Below, one piece after another: positions 45,703 to 58,954 of a DNA stretch of 64,000 bases (position 1 is its first letter; every line of letters starts with the position of its first letter). This DNA comes from Erodium maritimum. Its lineage: Eukaryota > Streptophyta > Magnoliopsida > Geraniales > Geraniaceae. Under the pieces are notes generated by a model, which made no database searches, was not told the origin of the DNA, and was given only the letters and a program-made list of their open reading frames with translations. The DNA is taken from NCBI GenBank assembly GCA_963921825.1, contig OY997591.1, positions 44,661,825 through 44,725,824 of the forward strand, written 5' to 3'. The translations under genes and the position numbers were made by a program.

Positions 45703-47349
45703 TGTTGGGTCTCGAGTTAGGATTGGAGATGAACCAACTCGCAGCGGAAAATCAATGAAAACCAAGATACGATTACAACCATCAAACAACTAACAAAGAA
45801 TGGATTCACAAGAGAAAAATTCAGCACTAGTTCTTACAAAAACAAGAACACCATGTAACGAATGATTGGCTAGAGTCTCCAAGACGCCTACGTATCCACA
45901 TGGGAATCAAAGCCACGTAGTTCTTCTCTTTGAGGACCCAAGAACACAAAAATGGAGGTGGAAACTAGCCAAACCCGAAATTGTCATAGAGAGGAGGGAG
46001 AAGTTGTGTTTCCAATTCTTGTCTTGTGTTTTTTTATGTTGAAAAAAGATGACTTAAACATAACAAACCCCATACTTGTCCAACTAAAGGCATGGGACAA
46101 GCATGGTGACAAGTAAGGTGTAAATAGGACAAAGTATGGCTAGATAAGATGAGGTTAGGTGGTGAATCACCAACACCTTAATCCTTGTCATGCTTACTTA
46201 GTACTAATTAATCAAGACTTGATTAATTAGTTCCATGGGCCTTTCATGGGCCTCTTGGAACATGGCCCGTGGCCATTTCCAACGATGTCCCGTGATTCGC
46301 TCATCGCCTCCAAGCCTTCCATACCGGAAATGTCCAACATTATCCGACGCAATCAATCCCAAGACTCCAAGCCTTGTCTCGATCCATAAAGTACTATTCA
46401 CTTACGGGCACATGACCCAAAACCCAGTTTTGGTCATGTCCCGAGACAATTCCCTTTTGGCCATTCTCCATAAATGTGTCAATGAGTTTCACCCTCTGGT
46501 GTGACCCTTAGGTTTATGCATGTCAATAGATCAATGTAAAATCCCATTTTAATTGATCCTGTTTAAGTGGCAACTAACAAGACTTTAGTATTGCCTGACA
46601 CTGCATAATGAATCGACCATGTCGATTCTAACCTTTCCGTCGTCTATGTCACTATTCTTTTATCTCCGATATCCTGATTGAGATAAGACATAGAGCTGTC
46701 ATCCTTATTATTCTCAATCATTGTTCCTTGATATGTGAGATGACTGAATATATGATACCAAGTATCATGTGCATGACCATGATATTCTTTCAGTCACTCT
46801 AGACCAAGAGGCCGAGAACCGATATCTTTCTCATACCTTAGTATGAGGGATAAATCCCTTCTCCGTCTTTCGTGTCACTCATGTTAGCCGTCCCCAAGCC
46901 AATCATGGCCGTTATGGAAGCCCTGTTACGGACAATGTTAGGCTCAGGTCAAACTCAGTTGTTGACTACATAGCAATCACAAAGACTCCTTGGTCTAAGA
47001 ATACATGACAAGCTACGACACTGAATATTCAGGGCGGGTCGTCCAATATTATGTCCCACATGATATCTATGATCAGACTCCGGAATCCCATTCCAATGAC
47101 TAACAGAACGTAAGCCATAAAGAGCCATCTTTCATACTAGTCGCTTATAGTGAAGCTTTGTTGACTAGGGACCCATCGAGTGTGATCTATTTCGATCTAT
47201 GGTTCTATTCGCATTATGGGCATAGATCAGAGCACACATCGATATATTACTCCAATACATAAGTAATATAAAGCCGGTTTAATTTTATTGCTAACGATAA
47301 TATATACATTTGGACATTTAGGATTGAACTATGGGCACTAAGACTAACA
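45703..47349 (-). repeat. 3' LTR of F
   Basis: 1647 bp, TGTTGGGTCTCGAG...AAGACTAACA on the plus strand. Confidence 0.93.
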
Positions 47350-47365
47350 ATCTCCCACTTGCCCT
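47350..47365 (-). other. Polypurine tract of F
   Basis: On the minus strand GGGCAAGTGGGAGAT, the same as in C, directly before the LTR. Confidence 0.85.
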
Positions 47366-47938
47366 AGTTCCAATCTAAACTCCAATATGTCCCCATCGAC
47401 TTTACATGTCTAACATGTTTAGGCATCGACAGTGCCTTAGTCAAAGGGTTGGCTATGTTATCATCCGTTGCAATATATGTTATCTTCACTTCACCTCGGT
47501 TCAGTATTTCTCTGATGAGGTGGATACGCCGTAGTACATGTTTGGATTTGTTATGCGATATGGGCTTTTAGCTTGCGCAATGGCCCTTGTGTTGTCGCAA
47601 AATGGATTCACCGGGCTGGATGGGTTTTTAATTACACCCAACCCTGCCGTGAATTTCCAAATCCACATAGCCTCCTTAGCTGCTTCTACAACATCCATGT
47701 ACTTGGCCTCTGTTGTAGATTCAGCGACGGTATCCTTCTTTATTCTTTCCCAGCTAAAGCTCTGTCATTCAACGTAAACACACATCCTGACTGACTTCTA
47801 AAGTCATCTGGATTTGTCTTGGAAAACTAGCATCTACTCATCCTTCGACGACTAGTTCAACATCATCTTTCCCCCGGGTTAGACTGATGTCTACTGGTAC
47901 AACATAAGGATTACGAGACATTCAGTCTCGTACATGTC

Positions 47939-48071
47939 TGTTAGCATATCTAATTCAAATATCAAATGTAATGTATTTGAATTGTAGTTATCTTCATCAT
48001 GTATAGGATATGAGGTGTATATATTTCTGATTAATGGAATACAGAAGACACGATTCATACCAAAACCATTA
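47939..48071 (+). repeat. 5' LTR of G
   Basis: 133 bp, TGTTAGCATATC...CAAAACCATTA. It ends in TA, not the usual CA. Confidence 0.93.
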
Positions 48072-48083
48072 TGGTATCAGAGC
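48072..48083 (+). other. Primer binding site of G
   Basis: TGGTATCAGAGC directly at the LTR edge; initiator tRNA-Met type. Confidence 0.92.
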
Positions 48084-48256
48084 CTTGAGTTCTATTCCAA
48101 CTCTAACTCTTATTTACTTCTATCTCTTCCGCAAAATTCAATTACTCTATCTATCTATCACTTTCTATTCTATTCTATCTAGTTTACACGCAGGAAACAT
48201 AATTGCAGCAACAACAGAATCGCAGCACTCTTTCTCCTGTTTCAAGACCTGCTGAA

Positions 48257-49530
48257 ATGGCAAGTCACCTTGCACTCACCTTCACAAATATTTGTCTTGT
48301 TATTCCCTTTGTGCTGGACATGGAGAAGCAACACTATTCATCGTGGGCGGAGCTATTCAAGATCCACTGTCGGGCATTTCAGGTCACTCACCATATACTT
48401 CCTAATGCTCTGCCATAGCGTCCATTGCTCCTGCGGAGTTGACTGAATCCACATACACCTCCAAATCTGCTGAAACAGATTCAGCCACGTCCAAGGATGC
48501 GTGCACCAAGGCTGCAACAACAACAACGGCTTTACCGGTTGAATCCCAGGTGCCATCTCTCTCTACTACACTGAATTATGGTATCATGTTGATGCTGCTG
48601 TTTTGCAATGGATCTATGGTACTATATCAAGTGATTTATTGCAAACGATTATCGAACCAGACTCGACTGCTGCTCGGGCATGGTCTGCTTTACGTAGTAT
48701 TTTTCAGGATAATCGCCACACCCGGATAGTTCACCTTGAGAATCAATTCTCAAACACTCGACTGGAGTCTTTCACTGGTGTATCAGCGTACTATCAGGAG
48801 CTCAAGTCCATCGCTAATCAACTTGCTAATGTCGGAGCACCGATGTCCAATAACCGATTGGTGGTTCAGATGGTCACGGGCTTGTCTAATGCTTATGATC
48901 ATGTCGCTACTCTTATACAACATCGGGATCCATTTCCAATGTTTCACGAGGCCAGATCGCAGCTGATACTAGAAGAGGCCAGAAAACAAAAACAAGCACA
49001 GTATGTGGGATCTCCTTCAGCTCTCATGTCGCAGGTTTCTGGCACCTCAACTGGCGGAGCACATTCCGGCCGGCAGCACCGTATCCAGCGTAGTGAAAGA
49101 GGAGGTCGAGGACGCAACAGAAATCGATCACAGCAAATACAACAGCTGCAGATGCGCAGCTCTCATGGTTATCGCAATTCTGACTGTGTATTTGTTTCTG
49201 ATCGCAGCTACCGTGGACCTCAATTTCAGCATGGGCCGTGCCCTTATCCCACCCAGGCCGAGTGGTATGGCCAGCAACAGAGAGTTCAGTGGGCCGGACC
49301 GGGCGGCCCAAATTCAAGTGTGCAACAAGTGCACTTGCCCCATCCTAACGCTGGCAGCATTAATCAACATCCTGCAGGCCTACTTGGGCCTTCTCCTACT
49401 GCCCGTGGCCCATCTCAGAATCACAATGGAGCTGCCCAATCTTATTTCAGCCATACAACCTGAGCACTTTCCTCCACCTCTGGGACGGAGCACAGCGTTC
49501 CCACCAATATTGATGCCGCCTTCAACTCTA
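48257..49530 (+). pseudogene. Gag region of G
   Basis: Starts with MASHLALTFTNICLVIPFVL and a WAELFKIHCRAFQV stretch typical of Copia gag starts, continuing into a UBN2-type gag domain (TAARAWSALRSIFQDNRHTR, LENQFSNTRLESFTGVSAYY, LANVGAPMSNNRLVVQMVTG) and an Arg/Gly/Gln-rich tail (RGGRGRNRNRSQQIQQLQ). Gag forms the particle shell. Confidence 0.88.
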
Positions 49531-49539
49531 TGACGTTAA

Positions 49540-52370
49540 CTCCACCCGACCAATGGTACATGGACTCAGGTGCGACTTCCCATATGACATCCCAACCAGG
49601 TAGTCTTTATTCTTACGTCAATTGCAATTCTAATCGTCATGTTGTGGTTAGAAACGGCAATCATATTCCAATTATGGGTTATTGAAATGCATCCTTAACA
49701 CCCGACCATCCATCTTTGACCTTGTCTAATATTATTCATGCTCCTCACATTATTAAAAACTTGGTATCTGTACGTCGTTTCGTCACGGATAACAATGTTT
49801 CTGTTTATTTTGATCGGTTTGGTTTCTCTGTGAAGGATTATCAAACGGGCAAAGTTATGCTGAGATGTGATAGCTCGGAAGATCTTTATCCTGTCTCGTC
49901 ATTATCTACCTTCTCTCATGGTGCAGAGTCTTCGTTTTTGGTTTCCTCCCCGTCTGTTTGGCACTCTCCCGGCTGGGTCACCCTAGTGCTCCAGTCTTTG
50001 ATGCTCTTCGGCGTAATAAACTGGTCCAATGTGGATCACATTCTAGTTGTTTCTGTCAGTCTTGTGAACTTACGAAAAACATTAAATTTCCATTTTCTAT
50101 TTCTCGTACTTGTACTTTTGCACCATTTGACATTATTCATGGGGACTTATGGACATCGCATGTTTTAAGTTCTGCAGGGCATCGTTACTATTTATTATTG
50201 ATTGATGATTTTACTAACATTGTATGGACTTTTCCGTTACAAACTAAATCTCAAGCGTATTCTATATTTGTATCGTTTCACTCATATGTCTGTATTCAGT
50301 TTGGCACATCCATCAAGGCGTTCCAATGTGACAACGGGAAGGAGTTTGATAATGGACCACTTCGCAAAATCTACTCGGAATTTGGAATGCTATTTCGCCT
50401 CTCGTGCCCGTACACATTTCCTCAAAATGGACGTGCAGAACGTAAATTTCGTACGATCAATAATAGTATTCGTACCCTTCTGGTACATTCTTGTGTCCCT
50501 CCTAAATTCTGGCATTTTGCTTTGTCTATGTCTACTTATCTGCACAATATTCTTCCTTCTAAAAGACTTAATTTTGTCACTCCTACTCACTACTTATTTT
50601 CTCGTATTCCATCGTATGATCATCTTCGTATATTTGGTTGTGCGTGCTATCCTCTTACTCCTGCTGTTTCAATTCACAAATTACAGTCTCGATCTGTTCC
50701 ATGTGTGTTCTTGGGTTTTCCATCTCAGCATCGTGGTTTTCTTTGCTTTGACCCGAAGGCAAATCGGATCATTGTGGCGAGACATGTTATCTTTGACGAA
50801 ACGGTATTCCCCTTTGCTACTAATCTTCCTTCACCTAATGATTATGATTTTTTAGATCTTACCACTCCACTGTTTTCAGTACCTGATAATACCAACCCAA
50901 TACCAGTACAAAGCTCGTCCTTGGTCTCACCTGCCTCTCCATTGACACCCGTACCTATGGAACCGACCCCTTCCCCTCCAACAGATATTACTCCACCGAC
51001 CACCCAACCCTCGGTTGCCGTACCTATTGCTCTTCCCCCGCCAGCTTATCCTATGCAGACTAGATCACGGTCGGGAATTGTCAAACCTCGCACATTATTT
51101 AACCTCTCAGTTTCCACCCCTCCATCTCCGGTCCCTAAATCCACCAAGGATGCTCTTCTTGACCCACATTGGCGTCGTGTCATGCATGATGAATATGAGG
51201 CGTTGATTAAGAATAAAATATGGGAACTTGTACCTCGTCCTCGTATTGCTAATATTGTCTGGTCTATGTGGCTTTTTTGTCATAAAGTTCGTTTTGACGG
51301 TTCTTTTGAGCGCTATAAAGCTCGTCTTGTAGGTGATGGAAGCTCTCAACAGGTTGGCGTGGACTGCACAGAGACGTTTAGCCCCGTGGTTAAACCAGCT
51401 ACTATCCGGACGGTGTTGAGTATTACTCTTTCTCGTTCTTGGCCGATTCACCAGTTGGACGTCAAGAATGCTTTTCTTCATGGTGATCTGTCAGAGACTA
51501 TCTATATGCACCAGCCACAGGGATTTCGCAGTACTACACATCCGGACTATGTGTGTCTTCTCCGACGGTCCCTCTATGGCCTCAAGCAGGCTCCCCGAGC
51601 ATGGTATCAACGGTTCACAGATTATGTCGCCACTATTGGATTCTCCCACAGCAAGACTGATCACTCATTGTTTATCTATCGACGTGGGTCCGACACAGTA
51701 TTCCTCATTCTCTACGTAGACGACATTATCCTCACTACATCTAGTGACACACTTCGTCTGTCTATCATGGAACTATTGGCCTCCGAGTTTGATATGACGG
51801 ATCTTGGGCCTTTGTCGTACTTCTTGGGCATAACAGTCACTCGTCACACTGGTGGTCTATTCTTTTCCCAACGTAAGTATGTTGAGGATATTATTCATCG
51901 TGCTGGCATGGATTCTTGCTCACCATCAGCTACTCCAGTCGATTCTAAGGGTAAGCTTGGAGCCTCTACTGGTGAATCGTTCTCTGATCCGTCGCTCTAT
52001 CGAAGTCTCGCAAGAGCTCTACAGTACCTCACCTTTACTCGTCCTGACATCGCCTATGCCGTTCAGGAGGTCTGTTTACATATGCATGATCCTTGTGTTG
52101 GACATATGGGAGCGCTCAAGCGAATCATTCGATACATTCAAGGGTCCCTACACCTTGGACTACATTTCTATGCTTCTACAACGATGGATCTGGTTGCTTA
52201 CACAGACGCAGACTGGGCAGGATGTACGGATACATGACGATCTACTTCCGGCTACTGTGTCTTCCTTGGCGATAATCTGATCTCTTGGTCGTCTAAACGA
52301 CAACCCACACTTTCTCGTTCGAGCATTGAGGCTGAATATCGTGGGGTTGCTCAAGTTGTATCTGAGTAAT
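49540..52370 (+). pseudogene. Pol region of G
   Basis: Protease remnant (WYMDSGATSHMTS, ~49555), GAG-pre-integrase (ALSRLGHPSAPVFDALR), integrase with its zinc end (CFCQSCELTKNIKFPF), core (LLLIDDFTNIVWTFPLQTKS, FQCDNGKEFDN, FPQNGRAERKFRTINNSIRT) and the GFPSQHRGFLCFDPKANR stretch. Reverse transcriptase follows (HQLDVKNAFLHGDLSETIYM, SLYGLKQAPRAWYQRF, catalytic YVDDIILTT at ~51713), then RNase H (YTDADWAGC, 52197 on). One frame covers 759 codons (49958-52237), the best-preserved polyprotein segment in the window. Confidence 0.92.
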
Positions 52371-52663
52371 GCTGGGTCTGTAATCTCCTCATGGAACTCC
52401 ACTGCCCGTTATCTCGTGCTACCCTGGTCTATTGCGATAATATCAGTTCCATATACCTGGCCGGGAATCCAGTCCAACATCAGCGGACTAAGCACATCGA
52501 GCTTGACATACACTTTGTACGGTAGAAAGTCGCCTGTGGTCACATTCGTGTTCTTCATGTTCCTACTCGCTCTCAGATTGCTGACATATTTACCAAATGA
52601 CTACCTCAGGTTCTGTTCGTTGATTTTCGAGCTAGTCTGAACGTTCGTGATCCTCCCGCTCTG

Positions 52664-52675
52664 ACTACGGGGGTG
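52664..52675 (+). other. Polypurine tract of G
   Basis: ACTACGGGGGTG before the 3' LTR; short and not purely purine. Confidence 0.7.
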
Positions 52676-52808
52676 TGTTAGCATATCTAATTCAAATATT
52701 AAATGTAATATATTTGAATTGTAGTTATCCTTATCATGTATAGGATATGAGGTGTATATATTTCTGATTAATGGAATACAGAAGACACGATTCATACCAA
52801 AACCATTA
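52676..52808 (+). repeat. 3' LTR of G
   Basis: 133 bp, four differences from the 5' LTR. Confidence 0.93.
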
Positions 52809-55369
52809 ATGTCATGGCATATATGATCGATCCTGCCCTCAGGCGCATGGGATTTGCATCATCCTTTTCAGCTCATCAGGTGTCTTAAGACACTGAGTCT
52901 TGCTGAGATGAATGTCATGACTAGTGGGTAAGAGTCCTTTCTTTGAATCTAGCATTGAGAACCTACTCAATGCCTTGTTCACATAGGTTCCCTGACTTAA
53001 AACCAAGACCGTCTTGGTGAGATCTCTACATATCTTAATCCCTAAGACATAAGCAGCATCGCCTAAGTCCTTTATTGAGAAACACTTCCTCAACCAAGCT
53101 TTAGTCTCGTGCAAGGTTGGGATGTCGTTTTCAATGAGAACCAGAAAGGTAATCTTGCTCCCACTAGCCTTCTATAAACGCAAGATTCATCCTTGTTCTT
53201 GATTAAGACAAATCCAATTACAGCTTCATCAAAACGAAGGTTCCAACTCCGAGAAGTTCGTTTCAATCCATAAATGGATTTCAACAACTTATAAATCTTT
53301 CCCTTATTCTTCGGATCGTCAAAACCTTTGGGCCGAGACATACAAATGTACTCACTCAAATTTCCATTTAGGGAAGCGGTTTTGACATCCACTTTCCATA
53401 TCTCGTAATTATGATACGCAGTTATGTCAAGAAGAATTTGGATCGATTTTGACCATAGCCACTAGGCAGAAGGTTTCGTCATAGTCAATCCATTGGATCT
53501 GCCTATAACCTTTCGCCACTAGTCGAGCTGTGTAGGTCAGAGGGTTGTCGTCCATGTTCATCTTCACCTTGAAGATCCATTTGCATTCGATGGTCCTCAC
53601 ACCATTGATGGGGTCAACCAGTTCCCAAACTTGGTTGTCCGGCATGGATTGCATTCCCTCCCTCATGGCTCCCATCCATAACTCGGAGTCGGGCCTATCC
53701 ACGACTTCCTGAAAGGTGGCTAGATCATCGTGATCTACCATGACTTCATTGTCTCCTCCGGATACCATATCTTGGAGGTGGACGATTGATCCTTTCAGAT
53801 CGCCTTGGACCTTCCAAAATTGTAATAGGAATTGGTTCTTACTCTATGACCATCTCTGGCTCCCTTCCTACTGTGTTTAGACGGATCTGTACCATCCTGA
53901 ATTTCTTTGCGATGCACAATCCTCCCAATGACGTCTTTGAAAACAAAACTTTTTTTCCATAAAGACCCCACCCCAAGTGACGAACACCATGTTCTCATTG
54001 GGTTTTGAGAAAGTAGTATCCCCTTGTTGCTTTGGGATACCCAACGAAGGTGCATATCTCAGATCTTGGTTCGAGCTTAGTCGAACCCAAATGTTTCACA
54101 TAAGTCTCGCAACCACAAATCTTTAGGAAGGACAAAGTAGGCATCTTCCCATGCCATTTCTAAAATGGTGTCCCTTCCACAACCTTCGCCGGAGCCCGAT
54201 TCACTATGAATGCGGTCGTCTCTAGAGCATAACCCCAGAAAGAGATTGTGAGATCAGTCCAACTGATCATGGATCGGACCGTATCCAATAAAGTCCGATT
54301 TCTCCGCTCGGACACAACATTCAACTGCGGTGTTCCGGGAGGAGTCCATTATGAAAAGACCTCGCTCTCCACCAGATGATCTAAAAACTATGTGGTTAAG
54401 TATCTTCCACCTCGATCCAATCGAAGTGTCTTAATACTTTTCCCGAGCCGGTTTTCTACTTCAGTCTCTTGAACTATTTGAATTTATCAAAAAGCTTCAG
54501 ACATATGTCTTATTGAACAGACATAACCATATCTACTATAATTATTAGTAAATGTGATGAAGTAGCTAAAACCCCTCTTGGCTAGCGAACCTATTGGTCT
54601 ACAAACATCCGAGTGTATCAGCCCCAATAATTCACCCTCCCTTTCACCGTGACCGATAAAGGGCGCTTTAGTCATTTTGCCCATCAAACAAGCCTTGCAC
54701 CTATCGATCGAATGGAATTCGAATGGACCTAAAAGCCCGCACTTCTGAAGTGCTAATATGCACTTCTTGTTTATGCGGCCCAAATGACAGTACCATAACA
54801 GAGTTAGGTTTAAATCATTGTATTTAGACCTCTTGGTATTAACCTAATATATAGAACTTGAGGCATTGTTACCCATATCTAATATGTACAATCCTCCAAC
54901 CAAGTTAGTACTAGCATAAAACATATCATTGCACAGAACATTGAAAACTCAATTTCCAATATTAACATTATATCCTTCCTTGTCAAACACAGATACAGAT
55001 AAAATATTCCTACAAAAAGTAGGTATGCAATATACATTATACAATACTGAGACAAGGCCACTTGGAAAAGCAAGACTCATGGATCCTACAGCAGTTGCCA
55101 CAACTCTGAGGTCCACTTCGTGCTTTCCAAACCTCTCCTACTTTCAGTTACTATACGTTAGTGCATGTGTGAGATTCAGTCCTGGTATCTAATACCCATG
55201 AATATTTGGAAGTAGAGAGATGTAGCTCTATAGAGTTAATACCGGATGAAGGCACAGTCCCACCGCCCTTCCTTAGATCATCCAGGTTTCCTGATGAAGG
55301 CGCAGTCCTACTGCCCTTCTACTGATCATCCAGGCTATCTAATGAAGGCGCAGTCCCACTGCCCTTCTT

Positions 55370-55742
55370 CAGATCAACCGTGAACTTCCTATAATCCCGG
55401 TTCCAATGACCAGGCTGTTGGCAGTAGAAGCAGACATTCTCAGGTGTCTCATCTTTCCCGCCAAGTGCGCATGGGCCCCGCCCTTGCCACTTCCAATTCC
55501 CTTGTTCACCATCAGAATATCCTTGGATCCCAGATCCCTGATATTCTTCTCAGCAGTTAATGACACTTCATGAAACTCTGATATGGTCTTAGAGCAGCCT
55601 TGTCAAGGACATATTCTTTGCATTCAGACTTGAGGACTATCCTCAAAATTCTGTACCAGTCCAAATAGTTTGTCCCATTTAGTTTGACCCGGTCAAGAAT
55701 GGTTTTTAATGACAAACTATTAATGTTCGCTGAATTTTCCAT
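55370..55742 (-). pseudogene. Gag region of F
   Basis: Starts at 55742 with MENSANINSLSLKTILDR, almost the same as in C, and ends in a zinc-knuckle remnant. The adjoining 48-bp repeats lie at about 55245-55375. Broken. Confidence 0.85.
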
Positions 55743-57271
55743 TTGATCTACAACGGATAAAATTCAATCAGTAAACTGAATAAATTTTATGAAGATCAAG
55801 CTTAAACACCAACAATCGATTCTATACCTTTAGAATCTAGAACCAAGATCATTGATTCACTCGATCAAGCTGAACGAAGGCTCACCACTCAATCGAGCTA
55901 TGTAGGTAGGACCCCGTCAAATCACATCCAATGTGACTCTTGGCTAGGGTATGTACTTAAGTACACAGCTTACCCAATCTGATACCCTAGCTCAACCCTA
56001 GCTGAGAATCGTAGTCGGGTCCACCAATTTTCAACTATGACCCGCCACTATGTAGGTGCTCCGCTAAGGCGCACGAAACCCACATATGTCGTTCAAACCT
56101 ACTACCCCGCTTTCCCATGGATGCTCTGCTAAGGCGCACGACACCCATAGGAAGGGGAGGTAGTAAGGTGTTGATAATTGGGAGGTATCGGACATGACCG
56201 TTTGTGTTTAAAACTTTTGGCACATCCTAGATGCGATGAGCACATCAACTACATTCCAAATGTAATGATGCCTCCAATTACATCCAATGTAATTCTTCCT
56301 TCGAACCCGTCAACTACATCTAATGTAATGACGGTTCTAAGGGCTCATAAACAAGGATTAAAATTCCAATTTTATCTTTGCATGTGAGGTGATATGCTCG
56401 GTAAATAAAGTTAAGCATGCAATTCTAAAACACATAGAACTAATCATGCATAAACTAAACCAAGCATAAAGAGATAAATGTGCACATAATAGCCCCCTAA
56501 ACTAACTCCCACTAGCTTCTTGAGCTCCACCGACTCCAAGTCGATGCCAACACCCGAAAAGCCACCAAATGACCTTTTCGCCCTTTCTTCGTCTTGAGCA
56601 AAATATTACAATTTAATCAACGACTCGAAGGTCGGGAATAAATAAATATTAAAAATAAGTGGTTCGACGAACACACCTTGAAATAATAATTACACTCTAA
56701 CTTTAACTGCTCGCAGGCCGTGAAAAGCGATAAATAATTAAATCGAGCTCGCGGCTATTATGTACACCATGCCAACATCACATCACACATCGTGTTATCA
56801 AACAAGAATGTTATCAAACATCATGTGATTTTACGGTTTTAATTAATAGCCAAGTTTCAAAAAAATTTGATGCTCGGTTTATCGAAACCGTTCAAAAATA
56901 AAACTTTTGAACATTTGATCTTCGAGTTCGTCATGAAGGTTCCAAACTCGTCATAATTAACAAAACGGTTTAGCCTTGGCATATAAACCATCCAATGGTC
57001 ATGCTTGGCCTAGCTCCGTCCAACGGAGCACCGTTCGGTCCTGGTTTCGGCTCCCCGAGAGTCCCGCTCCCGAGACCCGAAAAATCAATTTTTTTTTTCA
57101 AAATTTCCAGATTTGATATCATTTTCAAAAATTCATTTTAGATGCATTAAATCCATAAACAAGAATTTAAAACATGTTATCAAACAAGTTGGCAAATTAA
57201 CATGCCAAAAACGAAATTTTCAAGCAAAACTGAAACTTTCAACACCGTCTTGTGAATCCAGAAGGTAGCAC
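55743..57271 (-). other. Long leader of F
   Basis: The inverted counterpart of the C leader, including the doubled GCTCCGCTAAGGCGCACGA-type unit (56058 and 56126). No gene. Confidence 0.8.
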
Positions 57272-57285
57272 GGCTCTGATACAAC
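57272..57285 (-). other. Primer binding site of F
   Basis: On the minus strand GTTGTATCAGAGCC, a slightly altered initiator tRNA-Met site, adjoining the LTR. Confidence 0.85.
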
Positions 57286-58949
57286 TGTTGGGTCTCGAGT
57301 TAGGGTTGGAGATGAACCAACTCGCAGCGGAAAATCAATGAAAACCAAGAGACGATTAAAACCATGAAACAACTAACAAAGAATGGATTCACAAGAGAAA
57401 AATTCAGCACTAGTTCTTACCAAAACAAGAACACCGGGTAACGAATGATTGGCTTGAGTCTCCAAGATGCCTACGTATCCACATGGGAATCAAATCCATG
57501 TAGTTATTTTCTTTGAGGACTCAAGAACACAAAAATGGAGGTGGAAACTAGCCAAACCCGAAATTGCCATGGATAGGAGGGAGAAGTTGTGTTTCCTATT
57601 CTTGTCTTGTGTTTTTTTATGTATAAAAAAGATGACTTAAACATAACAAACCCCATACTTGTCCAACTAAAGGCATGGGACAAGCATGGTGACAAGTAAG
57701 GTGTAAATAGGACAAAGTATGGCTAGATAAGATGAGGTTAGGTGGTGAATCACCAACACCTTAATCCTTGTCATGCTTACTTAGTACTAATTAATCAAGA
57801 CTTGATTAATTAGTTCTATGGGCCTTGGTTGCATGGGCCTTTCATGGGCCTCTTGGAACATGGCTCGTTGCCATTTCCAACGAGGTCCTGTGATTCGCTC
57901 ATCGCCTCCAAGCCTTCCATACCGGAAATGTCCAACATTATCCGACGCGATCAATCCCAAGACTCCAAGCTTTGTCTTGATCCTTAAAGTCCTATTCACT
58001 TACGGGCACATGACCCAAAACCCGGTTTTGGTCATGTGCCGAGACAACTCCCTTCTGGCCATTCTCCATAAATGTGTCAATGAGTTTCACCCTCCGGTGT
58101 GACCCTTAGGTTTATGCATGTCAATAGATCAACGTAAAATCCCATTTTACTTGTTCCTGTTTAAGTGGCAACTAACGAGACTTTAGTATTGCCTGACACT
58201 GCATAACGAATCGACCCTGTCGATTCTAACCTTTCCGTCGTCTATGTCACTATCCTTTTATCTTCGATATCCTTATTGAGATAAGGCATAGAGTCGTCAT
58301 CCTTATTATTCTCAATCACTATTCCTAGATATGTGAGATGACTGAATATATGATACCCAGTATCATGTGCATGGTCATGCTATTCTTTCAGTCACTCATG
58401 TCTTTCCCATATCTTAGTATGAGGGATAAATCCCTTAGCCGTCTTTCGTGTCACTCATGTAGCCCGTCCCCTAGCCAATCTTGGTCGTTATGGACGCCCT
58501 GTTACGGACAACATTAGGCTCAGGTCAAACTCATTTGTTGACTACATAGCAATCACAAAGACTCCTTGGTCTAAGGATACATGACAAGCTACGCACTGAA
58601 TATGTTCATGACTTAATCTCTGGCACATATTCAGGGAGGGTCGTCCAATATCATGTCCCACATGATATTTATGATTAGACTCCGGAATCCCATTCCAATG
58701 ACTAACAGAACGTAAGCCATAAAGAGCCATCTTTAATACTAGTCGCTTATAGTGACGCTTTGTTGACTAGGGACCCATCGAGTGTGATCTATCTCGATCT
58801 ATGGTTCCATTCGCATTGTGGGCATAGATCAGAGCACACATCGATATTACTCCAACACACAAGTAATATAAAGTTGCTTTAATTTTATTGCTAACGATGA
58901 TATATGCATTTGGACATTTAGGATTGAACTACGGGCACTAAGACTAATA
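57286..58949 (-). repeat. 5' LTR of F
   Basis: 1664 bp; on the plus strand it starts TGTTGGGTCTCGAG and ends AAGACTAATA. Confidence 0.93.
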
Positions 58950-58954
58950 GGAAA

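Larger units (their letters stand above)
47939..52808 (+). mobile_element. Small Ty1/Copia element G (Ale/Retrofit-like), nearly whole
   Basis: A 4870-bp plus-strand element. 5' LTR 47939-48071, primer site 48072-48083, gag 48257-49530, pol 49540-52370, polypurine tract 52664-52675, 3' LTR 52676-52808. Perfect duplication ATGTC (47934-47938 and 52809-52813). The 133-bp LTRs differ at four sites (3 %), roughly 1.2 million years, which agrees with its lying inside the older F. Short LTRs and compact size fit the Ale/Retrofit lineage (inference). It looks close to whole, with a few breaks. Confidence 0.95.
47500..55230 (-). pseudogene. Pol region of F, split by element G
   Basis: Mirror image of the pol region of C: GAG-pre-integrase and integrase start (~54880-54490; CKACLMGKMTK, ITFTNNYSRYGYV), reverse transcriptase (~53770-52840; KWIFKVKMNMDDN, MDVKTASLNGNLSEYI, YGLKRTSRSW, FSIKDLGDAAYVLGIKICRD) and RNase H (~47700; DVVEAAKEAMWIWKF, FCDNTRAIAQAKS). 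Element G entered between the reverse transcriptase and RNase H parts. Broken. Confidence 0.88.
45703..58949 (-). mobile_element. Ty1/Copia element F, older, with element G inside
   Basis: A minus-strand relative of element C. 3' LTR 45703-47349, polypurine tract 47350-47365, pol 47500-55230 (interrupted by G), gag 55370-55742, long leader, primer site 57272-57285, 5' LTR 57286-58949. Perfect duplication GGAAA (45698-45702 and 58950-58954). In the first ~260 bp the two LTRs differ at about 14 sites (~5 %), roughly 2 million years at 1.3e-8. Broken, with many breaks. It lies in the endonuclease region of LINE L2. Confidence 0.95.
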
